Positions 33,251 through 44,420 of a stretch of DNA of 64,000 bases are shown here, in pieces (the first letter of the stretch is position 1; each line of letters opens with the position of its first letter). Origin of the DNA: Provencibacterium sp. Lineage in GTDB: Bacteria > Bacillota > Clostridia > Oscillospirales > Ruminococcaceae. The stretch is from contig JAAWAN010000009.1 in the NCBI GenBank assembly GCA_022792175.1, positions 92,291 to 156,290 of the forward strand, read 5' to 3'. The notes under the pieces were generated by a model, which was given only the letters and a program-made list of their open reading frames with translations, searched no databases and was not told the DNA's origin. The position numbers and the translations under genes were made by a program.

Positions 33251-33817
33251 ATGAAAAGCAAAACCCATCAGCTGGCGAGCGCCGGCCTTATTGCCGCGCT
33301 CTACACCGCCCTGACCGTCGCGCTCGGGCCGCTCAGCTATCTGGCGGTGCAGGTGCGCATCTCGGAAGCGCTGACGCTGCTGCCCATCTACTCGCCCGCA
33401 GCGCTCTGGGGGGTAACGGTCGGATGTCTCATCTCCAACCTCATCGGCGTACTGCTCGGCACCAACATCATCGGCGTGTTCGATGTACTCTTCGGCACTG
33501 CCGCCACGCTGCTGGCCGCCCTCTGCAGCCGGGCGCTGCGAAATCTCCGCCTGCGCTGGCAGACAAAAGAGGGAAAAGAGCTTTCGCTGCCCATCGCCTC
33601 GGCCATTCCCCCGGTTATCCTCAACGCCCTTGTTGTCGGGCTGGAGCTCTGCTATGTACTATCCGGCGGCTTTCAGCTGAAAATCTTTCTGATTCAGGCC
33701 TTTTGGGTCGGGTTCGGCGAGCTCATCTCCTGCCTTGTGTTCGGCATGGCCCTCTGCTTCTCGCTCGAGCGCACCGGGCTTGACAAAAAGCTGTTCGGCC
33801 AGCAGGCAGCCGTATAA
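33251..33817 (+). CDS. queT: QueT-family queuosine-precursor ECF transporter S component
   Basis: Membrane substrate-binding (S) component of an energy-coupling-factor transporter, thought to import preQ1/preQ0 or queuine for tRNA modification. It is 188 aa with five to six hydrophobic helices and starts MKSKTHQLASAGLIAALYTA. The family marker segments VRISEALTLLPIYSPAALWG and GCLISNLIGVLLGTNIIGVFD are well conserved. ATG 33251 has AAGGA eight bases upstream; the track adds a 28-codon extension across the leader. It has its own promoter and structured leader. The shared ECF energising module (EcfA/T) is not in the window. Confidence 0.9.
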   Translation: MKSKTHQLASAGLIAALYTALTVALGPLSYLAVQVRISEALTLLPIYSPAALWGVTVGCLISNLIGVLLGTNIIGVFDVLFGTAATLLAALCSRALRNLRLRWQTKEGKELSLPIASAIPPVILNALVVGLELCYVLSGGFQLKIFLIQAFWVGFGELISCLVFGMALCFSLERTGLDKKLFGQQAAV

Positions 33818-33910
33818 AAACCCTTTGAGGGCTCATAGCTATTAAGATCCTCTGCCGGATTTACCTGTACTGGGTGCAGGCAAACAGGAGCAAACGATCA
33901 AAACATGCTG

Positions 33911-33960
33911 AATCCCCTTCGCCCCCTCCTGCTTGCGACAGGAAAGGGCGAAAGGGGATT
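33911..33960 (+). terminator. Terminator after queT
   Basis: Long stem AATCCCCTTCGCCC...CAGG-type arms against GGGCGAAAGGGGATT, then TCTTTATT on the plus strand. It may also stop minus-strand transcripts leaving the ABC operon. Confidence 0.7.
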
Positions 33961-34065
33961 TCTTTATTGGGAAGAATAGCAGCCCGGGGGGAAAGGGCAG
34001 TGCCTGCAGGCGGCAGGAAGAGCACCGTTCGATTTTCCCATCCGGGCTTTTTCTCATAAACACGC

Positions 34066-34099
34066 CAAAGGCGCCATGCGGTTTCGCATGGCGCCTTTG
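34066..34099 (-). terminator. Perfect 15-bp hairpin after the ABC operon
   Basis: CAAAGGCGCCATGCG / CGCATGGCGCCTTTG with loop GTTT, just downstream of the solute-binding protein stop on the minus strand. The T-tract is weak (TTTGGCGTGTTTA), so it could be an mRNA-stabilising stem rather than a terminator. Confidence 0.6.
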
Positions 34100-34116
34100 A
34101 GGATTTAAGGAGAAAA

Positions 34117-35796
34117 CTAACGGGCATTGTAACGGTCGAGGGCCGCCTGCCGCAGCTCGAGAGCGCGGTCAATATCCATACCCTGAACGGTGGGTACAAA
34201 CTCGTTTTCAAAGGCATCCTCGGGAACCTGACCCATGATGTACTTAACGGCAAATTCTTTATAGTAGTCATCAACAGCGGTGTAAATCCGGCTGTACTCG
34301 CTGCCTTCATCAACCGACTGGGTGACGGGGGGCAGGAGGGTCTTGTCGCGGTCGTTGTCCCAGATTTCGCCGGCTTCGATCTGCTCGGGGAGAACCAGCA
34401 GCTGCTCCTGGTATTCCCGGCGCTGAATCATAACGCCATTGTAGGGAGAACGGGCCCAGTAGCTCCACTCGGCCTTGTTGTCGGCAGCCTTGGCAATCTC
34501 GTCCTTCATCTTCGGATAGCCATCGACCATGTCATAGGACTTGCCTTCCTGGCCATAGTTCATGTACAGGTCGCCCTCTTCGGTGTAGCCGTAGTTGAGC
34601 AGCTTGACGCAGGCCTCCAGATTCTTCGACTTCGGGCTGACGGTAGCGCAGATATAGTTCTGGTAGAAATCCTGCTCCTTCTGGCCGAACTGCGGCTTCT
34701 CGCCCTTGTTCAGCGTCGGGTAGGGAGCGGCAACCAGATGTCCATCCGGTACGCTTTCCTTCAGAACGGGGGTCCAGGCGCCGATGCCGCCGCCAGTGTT
34801 GCCGATGGTCGCAGCCGCGCGGCCGCCGCCCATCAGGTTGTTGAGCTCGGTGGAGGTGTTGGTGGCAAAGTTCTTGTCAAGCAGGCCGTCGGCATACCAG
34901 CCGCGCAGCAGCTGCAGAACATTCTTAAAGCCATCCTGAATCGGGCCGTAGACGCACTTGCCGTCTACCTGGTAGATGCCGGGCATCGCACCCCAAGCGC
35001 AGAACGGGCCGTCACCCAGGAAGTTGTTGATGTCGTTGACAGAGAACGGGAACTCAATGCCCATCTCCTTAAAGGCGGTGAGCGCAGCCGTCCACTCGTC
35101 AATCGTCTCCGGAATGGCAAGGCCAGCCTGGGTCAGCAGGTCTTCGCGGATGACCGGGCCACGCCATACGCACAGCTCAGGATGCTCGGGATCGCGGATG
35201 AAGCCAAAGCACCAGTAGCGGCCAGAGTCGGTCTTGAACTTTTTGTCAAGGTCAGCGTGGGTGGTGATGTACTCATAGAAATCCGGGGCCCACTGCTGAA
35301 TAGTGTCGGTCATGTCATAGACCAGCTGCTTTTTGATCGCGTCATCGGGACCGGAGGGATAGTCGTTGAGCCATGCCTTCTCGATGATGTCCGGCAGATC
35401 GCCCGAAGCGAGCAGCAGGTTAAACTGTTCGTTTTCCTGGCCAACGGCGGGGTTGATGAAGTCGAGCTGAAGCCCGGTGCGCTCCATCAGTCCGTTCACC
35501 CATTCGGTGCCGTTATCCTGAGAAACGCCCTCTTTGCGGATCAGATCGCCCGAAACCGGCTTCCAGTATCTGATAACGCCATCCTGCTGAATATCCAGCG
35601 GATAGGTTACCGAACCGGCGCCGGCCGCCTCAGCGGATGCAGCCTCAGAGGATGCCGCAGAAGCGGCAGAAGAAGCCGGAGCAGCAGAGGACGCAGGGGC
35701 AGCAGAGGAAGCGTTTCCGCCGCCTCCGGCGCAGCCCGCCGCCGTTACACCAATCACCATGGCGGCCAGGAGCGCTGAAACAATTCTCTTGTTCAC
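34117..35796 (-). CDS. LipO-type extracellular solute-binding lipoprotein of a sugar ABC transporter
   Basis: Surface lipoprotein that captures an oligosaccharide for the adjacent permeases. It is 559 aa. The start is GTG 35796, with AGGAGG nine bases upstream, better than the TTG two codons earlier used in the track. Signal peptide and lipobox are clear (VIGVTAAGC, +1 Cys), followed by a Ser/Ala-rich linker (residues 25-60) typical of Firmicutes SBPs. The large size and blocks such as LPDIIEKAW and RGPVIREDLLTQAGLAIPET place it with LipO/YtcQ-like proteins, which bind complex polysaccharide fragments. The order permease-permease-SBP on one transcript matches LplB-LplC-LipO systems. No ATPase gene is present, as usual for this class, which borrows an MsmX-like ATPase. 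Confidence 0.92.
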   Translation of the reverse strand: MNKRIVSALLAAMVIGVTAAGCAGGGGNASSAAPASSAAPASSAASAASSEAASAEAAGAGSVTYPLDIQQDGVIRYWKPVSGDLIRKEGVSQDNGTEWVNGLMERTGLQLDFINPAVGQENEQFNLLLASGDLPDIIEKAWLNDYPSGPDDAIKKQLVYDMTDTIQQWAPDFYEYITTHADLDKKFKTDSGRYWCFGFIRDPEHPELCVWRGPVIREDLLTQAGLAIPETIDEWTAALTAFKEMGIEFPFSVNDINNFLGDGPFCAWGAMPGIYQVDGKCVYGPIQDGFKNVLQLLRGWYADGLLDKNFATNTSTELNNLMGGGRAAATIGNTGGGIGAWTPVLKESVPDGHLVAAPYPTLNKGEKPQFGQKEQDFYQNYICATVSPKSKNLEACVKLLNYGYTEEGDLYMNYGQEGKSYDMVDGYPKMKDEIAKAADNKAEWSYWARSPYNGVMIQRREYQEQLLVLPEQIEAGEIWDNDRDKTLLPPVTQSVDEGSEYSRIYTAVDDYYKEFAVKYIMGQVPEDAFENEFVPTVQGMDIDRALELRQAALDRYNAR

Positions 35797-35866
35797 AAGC
35801 AATAACCTCCTACAATTTGAGTTGACTTATTTCCATATCCGTGCCAGGCACGGAGAATGGCCGTTT

Positions 35867-36763
35867 TCATCCTTTTACGGCGCCGACCAGCACGCCCTTC
35901 GTAAAGTACTTCTGCAGGAAGGGGTACAGGCAGAGAATCGGGAAGGATACGACAACGATGAGCGCATATTTAATCGTTTCGGCAATGAGCGTAAAGTCCG
36001 CCGAGGTGTTTGCCATCGAAGAGGTATCATTGCTGATGAGGATTTCGCGCAGCAGCAGCTGCAGCGGGAATTTGCTGCGGTCCTGTATGTAGAGCATCGC
36101 GGAGAACCAGGAGTTCCAGTGGGCAACACCATAGTAGAGAACCAGCACAGCGAGCACTGCCTTGGAGAGCGGAATATAAATGCGGAAGAGGATGGTGAAC
36201 TCACTCGCTCCGTCGAGTCTGGCGGATTCCTCCAGGCTCTCCGGCAGGCCGAGGAAGGAGGTACGCAGAATGATGCAGTTGAAGGTGTTGATGCTCGCCG
36301 GGATAATCAGCGCCCAGAGCGAGTTATACAGCCCCAGATCGCGCACATTGAGGTACTCCGGAATCATGCCGCCGCCGAAGAACATGGTGAACATGATCAT
36401 CATCATGACATATTTCGCGAGGAACTGGTTTTTGCGGGTAACGAAGAAAGCCGCCAGCGAGGTCATGATAATATTGACGGTGGTGCCCACGATAACGACG
36501 AACAGCGTTACCATATATCCCTGCGGGATAGCAGGGTTGCGGGCCACATACCGGTAGGCCGCCCAGGAGAAGCCCTCCGGCCAGAAGAGAAGCCCCCGAT
36601 GGGTCATCAGCAGATTGGATTCGCTGACCGAGGCCATCAGTACATGCCAGATCGGGTAGAACATGATAAAGGCGATAAAGAGCATAAACAGAATGTTGAA
36701 AACATTGAAAATGCGCTCGCCGGTTGTAACCTGAATCTTGTTTTTCGGATTCGTTTTTTCCAT
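35867..36763 (-). CDS. LplC/YtcP-type carbohydrate ABC transporter permease
   Basis: Second inner-membrane permease of the sugar importer, 298 aa with six helices. It has RIFNVFNILFMLFIAFIMFY at the N-terminus and the EAA loop LEESARLDGASEFTILFRIY with its conserved G, where the ATPase docks. The C-terminal QKYFTKGVLVGAVKG is characteristic of the LplC/AraQ-like family. The start has AAAGGAGG. It lies 31 bp after the first permease and 70 bp before the solute-binding gene. A decayed paralogue is found at 59716-60078. Confidence 0.94.
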   Translation of the reverse strand: MEKTNPKNKIQVTTGERIFNVFNILFMLFIAFIMFYPIWHVLMASVSESNLLMTHRGLLFWPEGFSWAAYRYVARNPAIPQGYMVTLFVVIVGTTVNIIMTSLAAFFVTRKNQFLAKYVMMMIMFTMFFGGGMIPEYLNVRDLGLYNSLWALIIPASINTFNCIILRTSFLGLPESLEESARLDGASEFTILFRIYIPLSKAVLAVLVLYYGVAHWNSWFSAMLYIQDRSKFPLQLLLREILISNDTSSMANTSADFTLIAETIKYALIVVVSFPILCLYPFLQKYFTKGVLVGAVKG

Positions 36764-36794
36764 TTTGGCCTTTCCTCCTTTTCTGAAATACCGG

Positions 36795-37769
36795 TTACCA
36801 GAGCGCCGTATCGGTCAGCTTGCTGCTGATCTTGTTGGAAATCAGCAGGATGATGACGTTGATAACCGAGTTGAAGAGTCCTACCGCCGCGCTGTAGCTG
36901 AAGCGCGCCTGCTGCAGGCCGGAGCGGTAGACATAGGAGGAGATAACGTCGGCGGTCTCATAAACCTGCGGGCTGTAGAGGAGGATGATCTTTTCATAGC
37001 CGACCGTCATCGCGTTGCCCATGCGCAGCAGCAGCATGGTGATGATGGTGGGCAGAATACCCGGCAGCGTTACATGCCAGACCTGCTTCCAGCGCCCGGC
37101 CCCATCCACGGTGGCCGCCTCATACAGCTCCTGGTTAACGCCGGTCAGCGCCGCCAGATAAACAATTGAGCTGTAGCCCACCGTCTGCCAGATGTCGGAA
37201 ACGACATAGATGGGAACGAACATGCTCGCATAGTTTAAAAGCGAGGCCTTTTCCTCCGCAAAGCCGAGGGAGGAAATAATCTGGGCAATGAACCCATCCG
37301 CCCCGACAAAGGTACGGATAAGACCGCAGATAACGACCAGGGAGATGAAGTGCGGCAGGTAGCTGATCGTCTGCATCACCTTGGAGAAGCGCGCATTCTT
37401 CAGCTCATTTAAAAGCAGCGCGAAGATGATGGGCATCGGGAAGCCGAAGATAATCGTGCTCAGGCTGATGGTAAGGGTATTTTTAAGAACGCGCCCGAAG
37501 TCCTTGCTGGTGAAGAAATCGGTAAAGTTGCGAAAGCCCACCCAGCTGTCGAAGTCAAGGATCGGCGCGCCGGGATAGTAATCCGTAAAGGAAATAAACA
37601 GGCCATACATCGGCTTATAGCGGAAGAGTATGTAGAAAGCAATAACCGGCAGAACCATCAAATACAAAATGGGGCTGCCCTTGATATCCCGGGCAATCTT
37701 TTTGTAGAAGGGCAGCTGCTCATAGGGTACGCGCGGCTTTTGAGCGGTGGATACAGCTTTTGTCACCAT
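36795..37769 (-). CDS. LplB-type carbohydrate ABC transporter permease
   Basis: First permease of the operon, 324 aa with six predicted helices. Features are SPILYLMVLPVIAFYILFRY, the LplB-family segment YKPMYGLFISFTDYYPG, the loop GVNQELYEAATVDGAGRWKQ (EAA motif with DGAG), and the C-terminal SYVYRSGLQQARFSYSAAVG. It is the first gene on the minus strand. The start has AAAGGGAG upstream. The promoter is about 320 bp upstream, with a strong terminator hairpin lying in the leader between promoter and start, which suggests attenuation or a separate small RNA. Confidence 0.94.
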   Translation of the reverse strand: MVTKAVSTAQKPRVPYEQLPFYKKIARDIKGSPILYLMVLPVIAFYILFRYKPMYGLFISFTDYYPGAPILDFDSWVGFRNFTDFFTSKDFGRVLKNTLTISLSTIIFGFPMPIIFALLLNELKNARFSKVMQTISYLPHFISLVVICGLIRTFVGADGFIAQIISSLGFAEEKASLLNYASMFVPIYVVSDIWQTVGYSSIVYLAALTGVNQELYEAATVDGAGRWKQVWHVTLPGILPTIITMLLLRMGNAMTVGYEKIILLYSPQVYETADVISSYVYRSGLQQARFSYSAAVGLFNSVINVIILLISNKISSKLTDTALW

Positions 37770-37898
37770 GTAAACTCTCCCTTTTCAAAAATTCTGACAG
37801 GGGCTGCATCATCGCTTTCCCTGCACCAAAACCATTCCCGGCCCGAATGACTTAAAAGTATACATTTTGCTACAGAGCAAACAGCGGAAAAAGGGACG

Positions 37899-37946
37899 AA
37901 AAAAGCTGCCTTTTTATCCGTTTGGCCGGAAAAAGGCAGCTTTTTT
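37899..37946. terminator. Bidirectional terminator inside the leader of the ABC operon
   Basis: AAAAAAGCTGCCTTTTT pairs with AAAAAGGCAGCTTTTTT around a 14-nt loop. It has T-tracts on both strands. On the minus strand it lies 130 bp upstream of the permease start and about 140 bp downstream of a consensus promoter, so it would end that transcript unless antitermination occurs. Confidence 0.85.
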
Positions 37947-38086
37947 GATTTGGATGGAATGTATAGCTTTATCAACTATCGGGCAGTCCAAGGCAGCAAT
38001 TCTTTGGATTCTGCGAATGTTCAGGCCGGAGGGCGAAAAAAGAAAACATCCGATTTCCTCTCCGCAGGTTTTATCCTGTGTTACCC

Positions 38087-38115
38087 AGTATAACGCACTA
38101 AAACTTTATTGTCAA
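38087..38115 (-). promoter_or_regulatory. Near-consensus promoter upstream of the ABC operon leader
   Basis: Minus strand TTGACA (38115-38110), 17-bp spacer, TATACT (38092-38087). Start site would be near 38080. The region down to the terminator (about 180 nt) holds no clear gene apart from a nine-codon frame (ATGTTTTCTTTTTTCGCCC...) preceded by GAGAGGAAATCGG. Confidence 0.8.
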
Positions 38116-38166
38116 TACATTTTACTGGTTTCTAGCAAAATCTTTTGTAGATATAGCATATACAAA

Positions 38167-38204
38167 AACCCGGAGATGGCTGAAAAAAGCCATTTCTCCG
38201 GGTT
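38167..38204 (-). terminator. Terminator of the hydrogenase operon
   Basis: On the minus strand AACCCGGAGAAATGGC pairs with GCCATCTCCGGGTT around TTTTTTCA, followed by TTTGTA, about 30 nt after the hydrogenase stop. Confidence 0.85.
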
Positions 38205-38231
38205 CCTTGCACAAAAAAGGGAGTGAAAAAG

Positions 38232-39737
38232 TCAGTGTTCTTTTTTCAGCTCGCCAATGTAGCCGCTCTCGGTAGCAAGCGGCTGCCTGGAGTCGCGGGC
38301 GAACTTGGTGACCGCCGTCGCGGCCTTCTTGAGCGGCTCGAGCGTACCCGCGCCGCCAATGCAGCCGCCGGGGCAGGCCATCCCCTCAAGGATATAGCCG
38401 TTGCGTTTGCCTGCCTTGGCAAGGGTGAGCATCTTGCGGCAATCAGCGAGTCCCTCCGCCCGGTCAATCTTCACCTCGTGGCCGGGGTAAAGCTCCTTGA
38501 CGCAGGCCTCGATAGCCGAGGCAACGCCGCCCGCAACACCGTAGCCGCGGCCGCTGGCGGTTGCCTCATCGCGCATCTGCCCATCCTCATAAGCGCCGAA
38601 TTCAATCTCCTTGGCGGCGAACATGCCCATCAGCTCTTCATAGGTGATGACGAAGTCGACGTCGCTGCGCACCGTCCGGCGCAGCGCCTCCAGCTTTTTG
38701 GAGGTGCAGGGGCCGATAAAGACCACCCGCGCATCTGGATGCTCCTTTTTGATAATGCGCGCCGTGGCGACCATCGGCGTCAGCTCGGTGGAAACGCAGT
38801 GAGCAATCGTTGGGAAGAGGGTTTTGGCCATAACCGACCAAGAGGGGCAGCAGCTGGTCGCGAGAAACGGCTGCTTCTCCCCAAGCCCGTTGACATAGTG
38901 GTGCGCCTCGGAGACCGCGCCGAGGTCCGCGCCTACCGCGACCTCATAAACATCGGCAAATCCCAGGTCAAGAAGGGCCTTACGCACCCGCTCGGGCGTT
39001 GCCAGCGGACCAAACTGCCCAACAAAGGAAGGAGCTATTTCCGCAATAATGTTCTCCTTTTCGCGCAGCGCATGGCAGAGCTGCAGAATCTGCGATTTAT
39101 CCGCAATGGCAGCAAACGGGCAATGAACGAGGCACTGCCCGCAGGCAACGCACTTGTCGTGGTTAATCTTGGCGCGCCCGAGATAGTCGCTTTCAATCGC
39201 ATCCACCCCGCAGCTGGAGGCGCAGGGACGCTCATATTTCACAATCGCGCTGTAGGGGCAGACCTCGGCGCAGCGCCCGCATTTGAGGCACTTGTCCTTA
39301 TCGATTTGGCTGTGCCCATCCACCATTGAGGTGGCCTGCACCGGGCAGACGCTCGTGCAGGGGTGCGCCAGGCATCCGCGGCAGTTGTCCGTCACATAAT
39401 ACTGCTTGGGCGGGCAGGCCTCGCAGGCAAAGGGAATAACGTTGATAAGCGGCGGCTCATAGACCAGCCGGTCGATGGCGGCCGCCTCAATGCCCTCGGA
39501 AACCGGGGCATGCTTGTCCGCCGGACGCACATCCAGTCCGCAGGCCAGACGCAGCCGCTCGCCGACGATAGCGCGCTCCTTAAAGACGCTGTCGCGGTAA
39601 CTGGCCACCTCGCCGGGAATAATCTTATAGGGCAGCTCCTCCATGCGCGAATAGTCGCCGCCCTCAAATGCCAGTCGGGCAATCTCCTGAAAAACCTGGC
39701 GGCGGATCTTGGTTACAGGCGTATAAATACCTTTCAT
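38232..39737 (-). CDS. Monomeric [FeFe]-hydrogenase, group B-like
   Basis: Iron-only hydrogenase likely linked to ferredoxin, acting in H2 evolution or sensing. It is 501 aa. ATG 39737 (MKGIYTPVTK) has GGAGGGACG upstream. An N-terminal domain contains several cysteine clusters: CRGCLAHPCTSVCP, CLKCGRCAEVCPYSAI and CVACGQCLVHCPFAAI. The H-cluster motifs are L1 TSCCPSW, L2 GPCTSKKLEALR and L3 EGMACPGGCIGGAG. L2 lacks the usual MPC methionine (GPC here), as seen in non-prototypical groups. The gene follows a ferredoxin-like partner by 42 bp. Maturases HydEFG are not in the window. A sensory or group B role rather than classical CpI-like is likely. Confidence 0.92.
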   Translation of the reverse strand: MKGIYTPVTKIRRQVFQEIARLAFEGGDYSRMEELPYKIIPGEVASYRDSVFKERAIVGERLRLACGLDVRPADKHAPVSEGIEAAAIDRLVYEPPLINVIPFACEACPPKQYYVTDNCRGCLAHPCTSVCPVQATSMVDGHSQIDKDKCLKCGRCAEVCPYSAIVKYERPCASSCGVDAIESDYLGRAKINHDKCVACGQCLVHCPFAAIADKSQILQLCHALREKENIIAEIAPSFVGQFGPLATPERVRKALLDLGFADVYEVAVGADLGAVSEAHHYVNGLGEKQPFLATSCCPSWSVMAKTLFPTIAHCVSTELTPMVATARIIKKEHPDARVVFIGPCTSKKLEALRRTVRSDVDFVITYEELMGMFAAKEIEFGAYEDGQMRDEATASGRGYGVAGGVASAIEACVKELYPGHEVKIDRAEGLADCRKMLTLAKAGKRNGYILEGMACPGGCIGGAGTLEPLKKAATAVTKFARDSRQPLATESGYIGELKKEH

Positions 39738-39779
39738 TGCTCGTCCCTCCATTCATCTTTGGGAAAGCGCCGGCCGGCG

Positions 39780-40049
39780 CTAGTTCGCGCGCTGGCCCTG
39801 CGAAATAATTTTGGCCATCACCGTTTCACTGCTGGCCTTTTCGATGATTTCGCCGTTGATGCGCACCACCGGCGAGATGTCGGAGTGCTTGCCTTCCACC
39901 AACGACGGGGTGGGGACGATGGCAATCTGCGCGTTCATGCGCAGCTGCACCTTGAGCTTCTTTAAGCTTTCAATCGATTCGATGATATGCATGGCGCCAT
40001 TTAAGACACACTGAGTGCAGGCGCACACCTCCACAGTAATCTTCTTCAT
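39780..40049 (-). CDS. Small NuoE/thioredoxin-like ferredoxin partner of the hydrogenase
   Basis: An 89 aa protein starting MKKITVEVCACTQCVLNGAM. It has a CxCxxC pattern near the N-terminus and a C-terminal part VVRINGEIIEKASSETVMAK resembling the thioredoxin-like 2Fe-2S fold of NuoE/HndA subunits, though shorter. It probably shuttles electrons or helps the downstream hydrogenase, with which it is co-transcribed. A promoter with an 18-bp spacer lies about 100 bp upstream. Whether it actually holds a cluster is uncertain, because only three cysteines are grouped. Confidence 0.75.
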   Translation of the reverse strand: MKKITVEVCACTQCVLNGAMHIIESIESLKKLKVQLRMNAQIAIVPTPSLVEGKHSDISPVVRINGEIIEKASSETVMAKIISQGQRAN

Positions 40050-40147
40050 CTTTTCTGTGAGCCCCCTCGTTTTTATCTGTCCCTCCAGGCGGGGGACGGG
40101 ACGGCCGAACGCGCGGGAAAGCCTTCTCCCGCGGATTTTCCTGTCCT

Positions 40148-40177
40148 ATTATACTAAATAGCCCCGTGCCCTGTCAA
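40148..40177 (-). promoter_or_regulatory. Sigma-A promoter for the ferredoxin-hydrogenase operon
   Basis: Minus strand TTGACA (40177-40172), 18-bp spacer, TATAAT (40153-40148). The leader contains a hairpin CGCGGGA / TCCCGCG at about 40109-40135. Confidence 0.8.
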
Positions 40178-40254
40178 ATAAATCTTGCCCTTTTCACGGA
40201 GATTTTACGCGTTTTCCTGCCGCAGGGGGAAAGCCGCTGCTTTCCTTTTTCCAA

Positions 40255-41190
40255 TCAGATAATTGCCGCTATCTGCGCATGGAAAAAATCGATCATTCCA
40301 TTTACATCATCCATATCATAGTAGCCCTTTTGCCTGAGCTGCACAGCGCCGCACAGATTTCCTAGGCAATGCCCGATATGATAAAAATGCATCCTGTGTT
40401 CGTCAAGCGTATCTTCCGGTTTCCCCAGCATGCTATGAAAGCGCATATCTAAAAAGCTGCATTCTTCTTCCACATCATCATATCTTGCACCTTCAATATC
40501 AATGAGATACGCATGATTGTCCCCGTCTACCATCACGTGATTCGGGCCCAGCTCGCCATGTATAAACGTATACGTGTTTCTTTTTTCTAGCCTGTCCGCA
40601 TATTCTCTTGCCTTTTCTTCAACCCGGGCATAAGCGTACGCATAATCCTTATCTTCCTTTTGCAGATATTGGACGTTTTTATGCATGTCCTCTAACGCAA
40701 ATGCAAGAATGTCAAAATCAGGACCCTGCAGCCGGCCTATCTGCCCGGCCGCTTCGCTTTTTATACTATGCAGCCTGCCAATACTCTCTTTTAATGATTC
40801 TAAAACCGCCTGCTGTCTTTCCGGCTCCTTTTCCATGATGTAATCCATATCGCGACCCTCTATATACTCTACAAAAGCATATTCATAGTCACAGTCACTT
40901 CTGCTCCTATCCATGTAAAACAGCTTTGGCGTTAATATGCCGTGCTTTCTCATCCATTCATTGTTGTTTTGGAACAGAGCCGCACTGTTGGAGCTAAACC
41001 ACTGGTTTTCGTCATCATTTTCAAAACAGGTGGTGCTTTTGTCCCATTGATAGAGGACAAACTGAAAACCATTGACGCATTTTGCAAGATACGTATGCTT
41101 TTGTGCGCCGCCTAACAGGCGCTTTACAGATTGCAGCGCATACTCTGTCCCAAATATCTGCATAGCCTTTTCCGACATCCATTCTTTCAT
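40255..41190 (-). CDS. Aminoglycoside-phosphotransferase-fold (APH) kinase-like protein
   Basis: A 311 aa protein of the APH/choline-kinase fold. The catalytic loop is FIHGELGPNHVMVD (HGxxxxNxxx; the usual HGDxxxxN has Glu in place of Asp), followed by YLIDIEGARYDDVEEECSFL for the metal-binding DxE/DxD region. An ATP-lid region appears near the N-terminus (LLGGAQKHTYLAKC). The substitution at the catalytic Asp leaves activity uncertain. ATG 41190 has AAGGAG five bases upstream. Codon use is clearly more AT-rich than neighbouring genes, suggesting recent acquisition. A run of hairpins precedes it. The substrate could be a sugar, amino alcohol or antibiotic; resistance cannot be claimed. Confidence 0.82.
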   Translation of the reverse strand: MKEWMSEKAMQIFGTEYALQSVKRLLGGAQKHTYLAKCVNGFQFVLYQWDKSTTCFENDDENQWFSSNSAALFQNNNEWMRKHGILTPKLFYMDRSRSDCDYEYAFVEYIEGRDMDYIMEKEPERQQAVLESLKESIGRLHSIKSEAAGQIGRLQGPDFDILAFALEDMHKNVQYLQKEDKDYAYAYARVEEKAREYADRLEKRNTYTFIHGELGPNHVMVDGDNHAYLIDIEGARYDDVEEECSFLDMRFHSMLGKPEDTLDEHRMHFYHIGHCLGNLCGAVQLRQKGYYDMDDVNGMIDFFHAQIAAII

Positions 41191-41237
41191 GAGCGCTCCT
41201 TCCCAAAATCCGCCTGTACGATACGCTGCCATTTATG

Positions 41238-41332
41238 ATACGGCTAATTTTTTCCGTATCCGCCCGGCCTGCGGGCCGGATGCCCCCAAGGGCACCATAC
41301 ACAGGCAGCGGATTTCCGCTGCCTGTGTATGG
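41238..41332 (-). other. Four consecutive stem-loops upstream of the APH-like gene
   Basis: Within 95 nt: GATACGG/CCGTATC (41238-41260), CCGGCC-TGCG-GGCCGG (41264-41279), TGCCC-CCAA-GGGCA (41281-41294), and a perfect 17-bp stem with loop ATTT (41295-41332, arms CCATACACAGGCAGCGG). No T-tract follows the last one in the minus direction. They lie in the presumed 5' leader of the APH-like gene, after the ppdK terminator. Confidence 0.85.
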
Positions 41333-41351
41333 AAAGGAGAATCTGAGAAAA

Positions 41352-41383
41352 CATGGCCCCACATCTTACGATGCGGGACCATG
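41352..41383 (-). terminator. Terminator of ppdK
   Basis: On the minus-strand RNA CAUGGUCCCGCAUC pairs with GAUGUGGGGCCAUG in all 14 positions by using two G-U pairs, loop GUAA, then TTTTCTC. On the plus strand these positions would be mismatched, which assigns it to ppdK. Confidence 0.85.
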
Positions 41384-41453
41384 TTTTTATTTAAGACTAA
41401 GCATCGGTGCCCTCTACAGGACAAATCCCGTTGCCCTGCAACGATAAAGGCTT

Positions 41454-44081
<2,628 letters not shown>

Positions 44082-44420
44082 GGGAATTACCTCCTGTTTC
44101 TTAAAATACACTTTATCCTTCGAAAATCCGTCTGCCGTGCCGCCGAGCGGCACGGGCTGCCCCGAAAATCTTCTGCCGGGGCGCGGCGGAATTTTCCCGT
44201 TTTTTAAAAGGCAAAAAGAGGCACTGCGCCTGCCCTGCTCAAAGCTCTTTTTCTCAAAGCTTTCTTCCGGCTGCAGCGCGCCGCCTCCCCGCATTTCCCA
44301 GCGGAAACGGAGGCCTTTTTTCAATTATAACAAACCTGCGGTTTTTTTACCATATTTTAGACAAAAAAAAACCGGAAATGTTGCGATTTGAAAGAAATGT
44401 AAAAATTGAAACGGGGAGAC

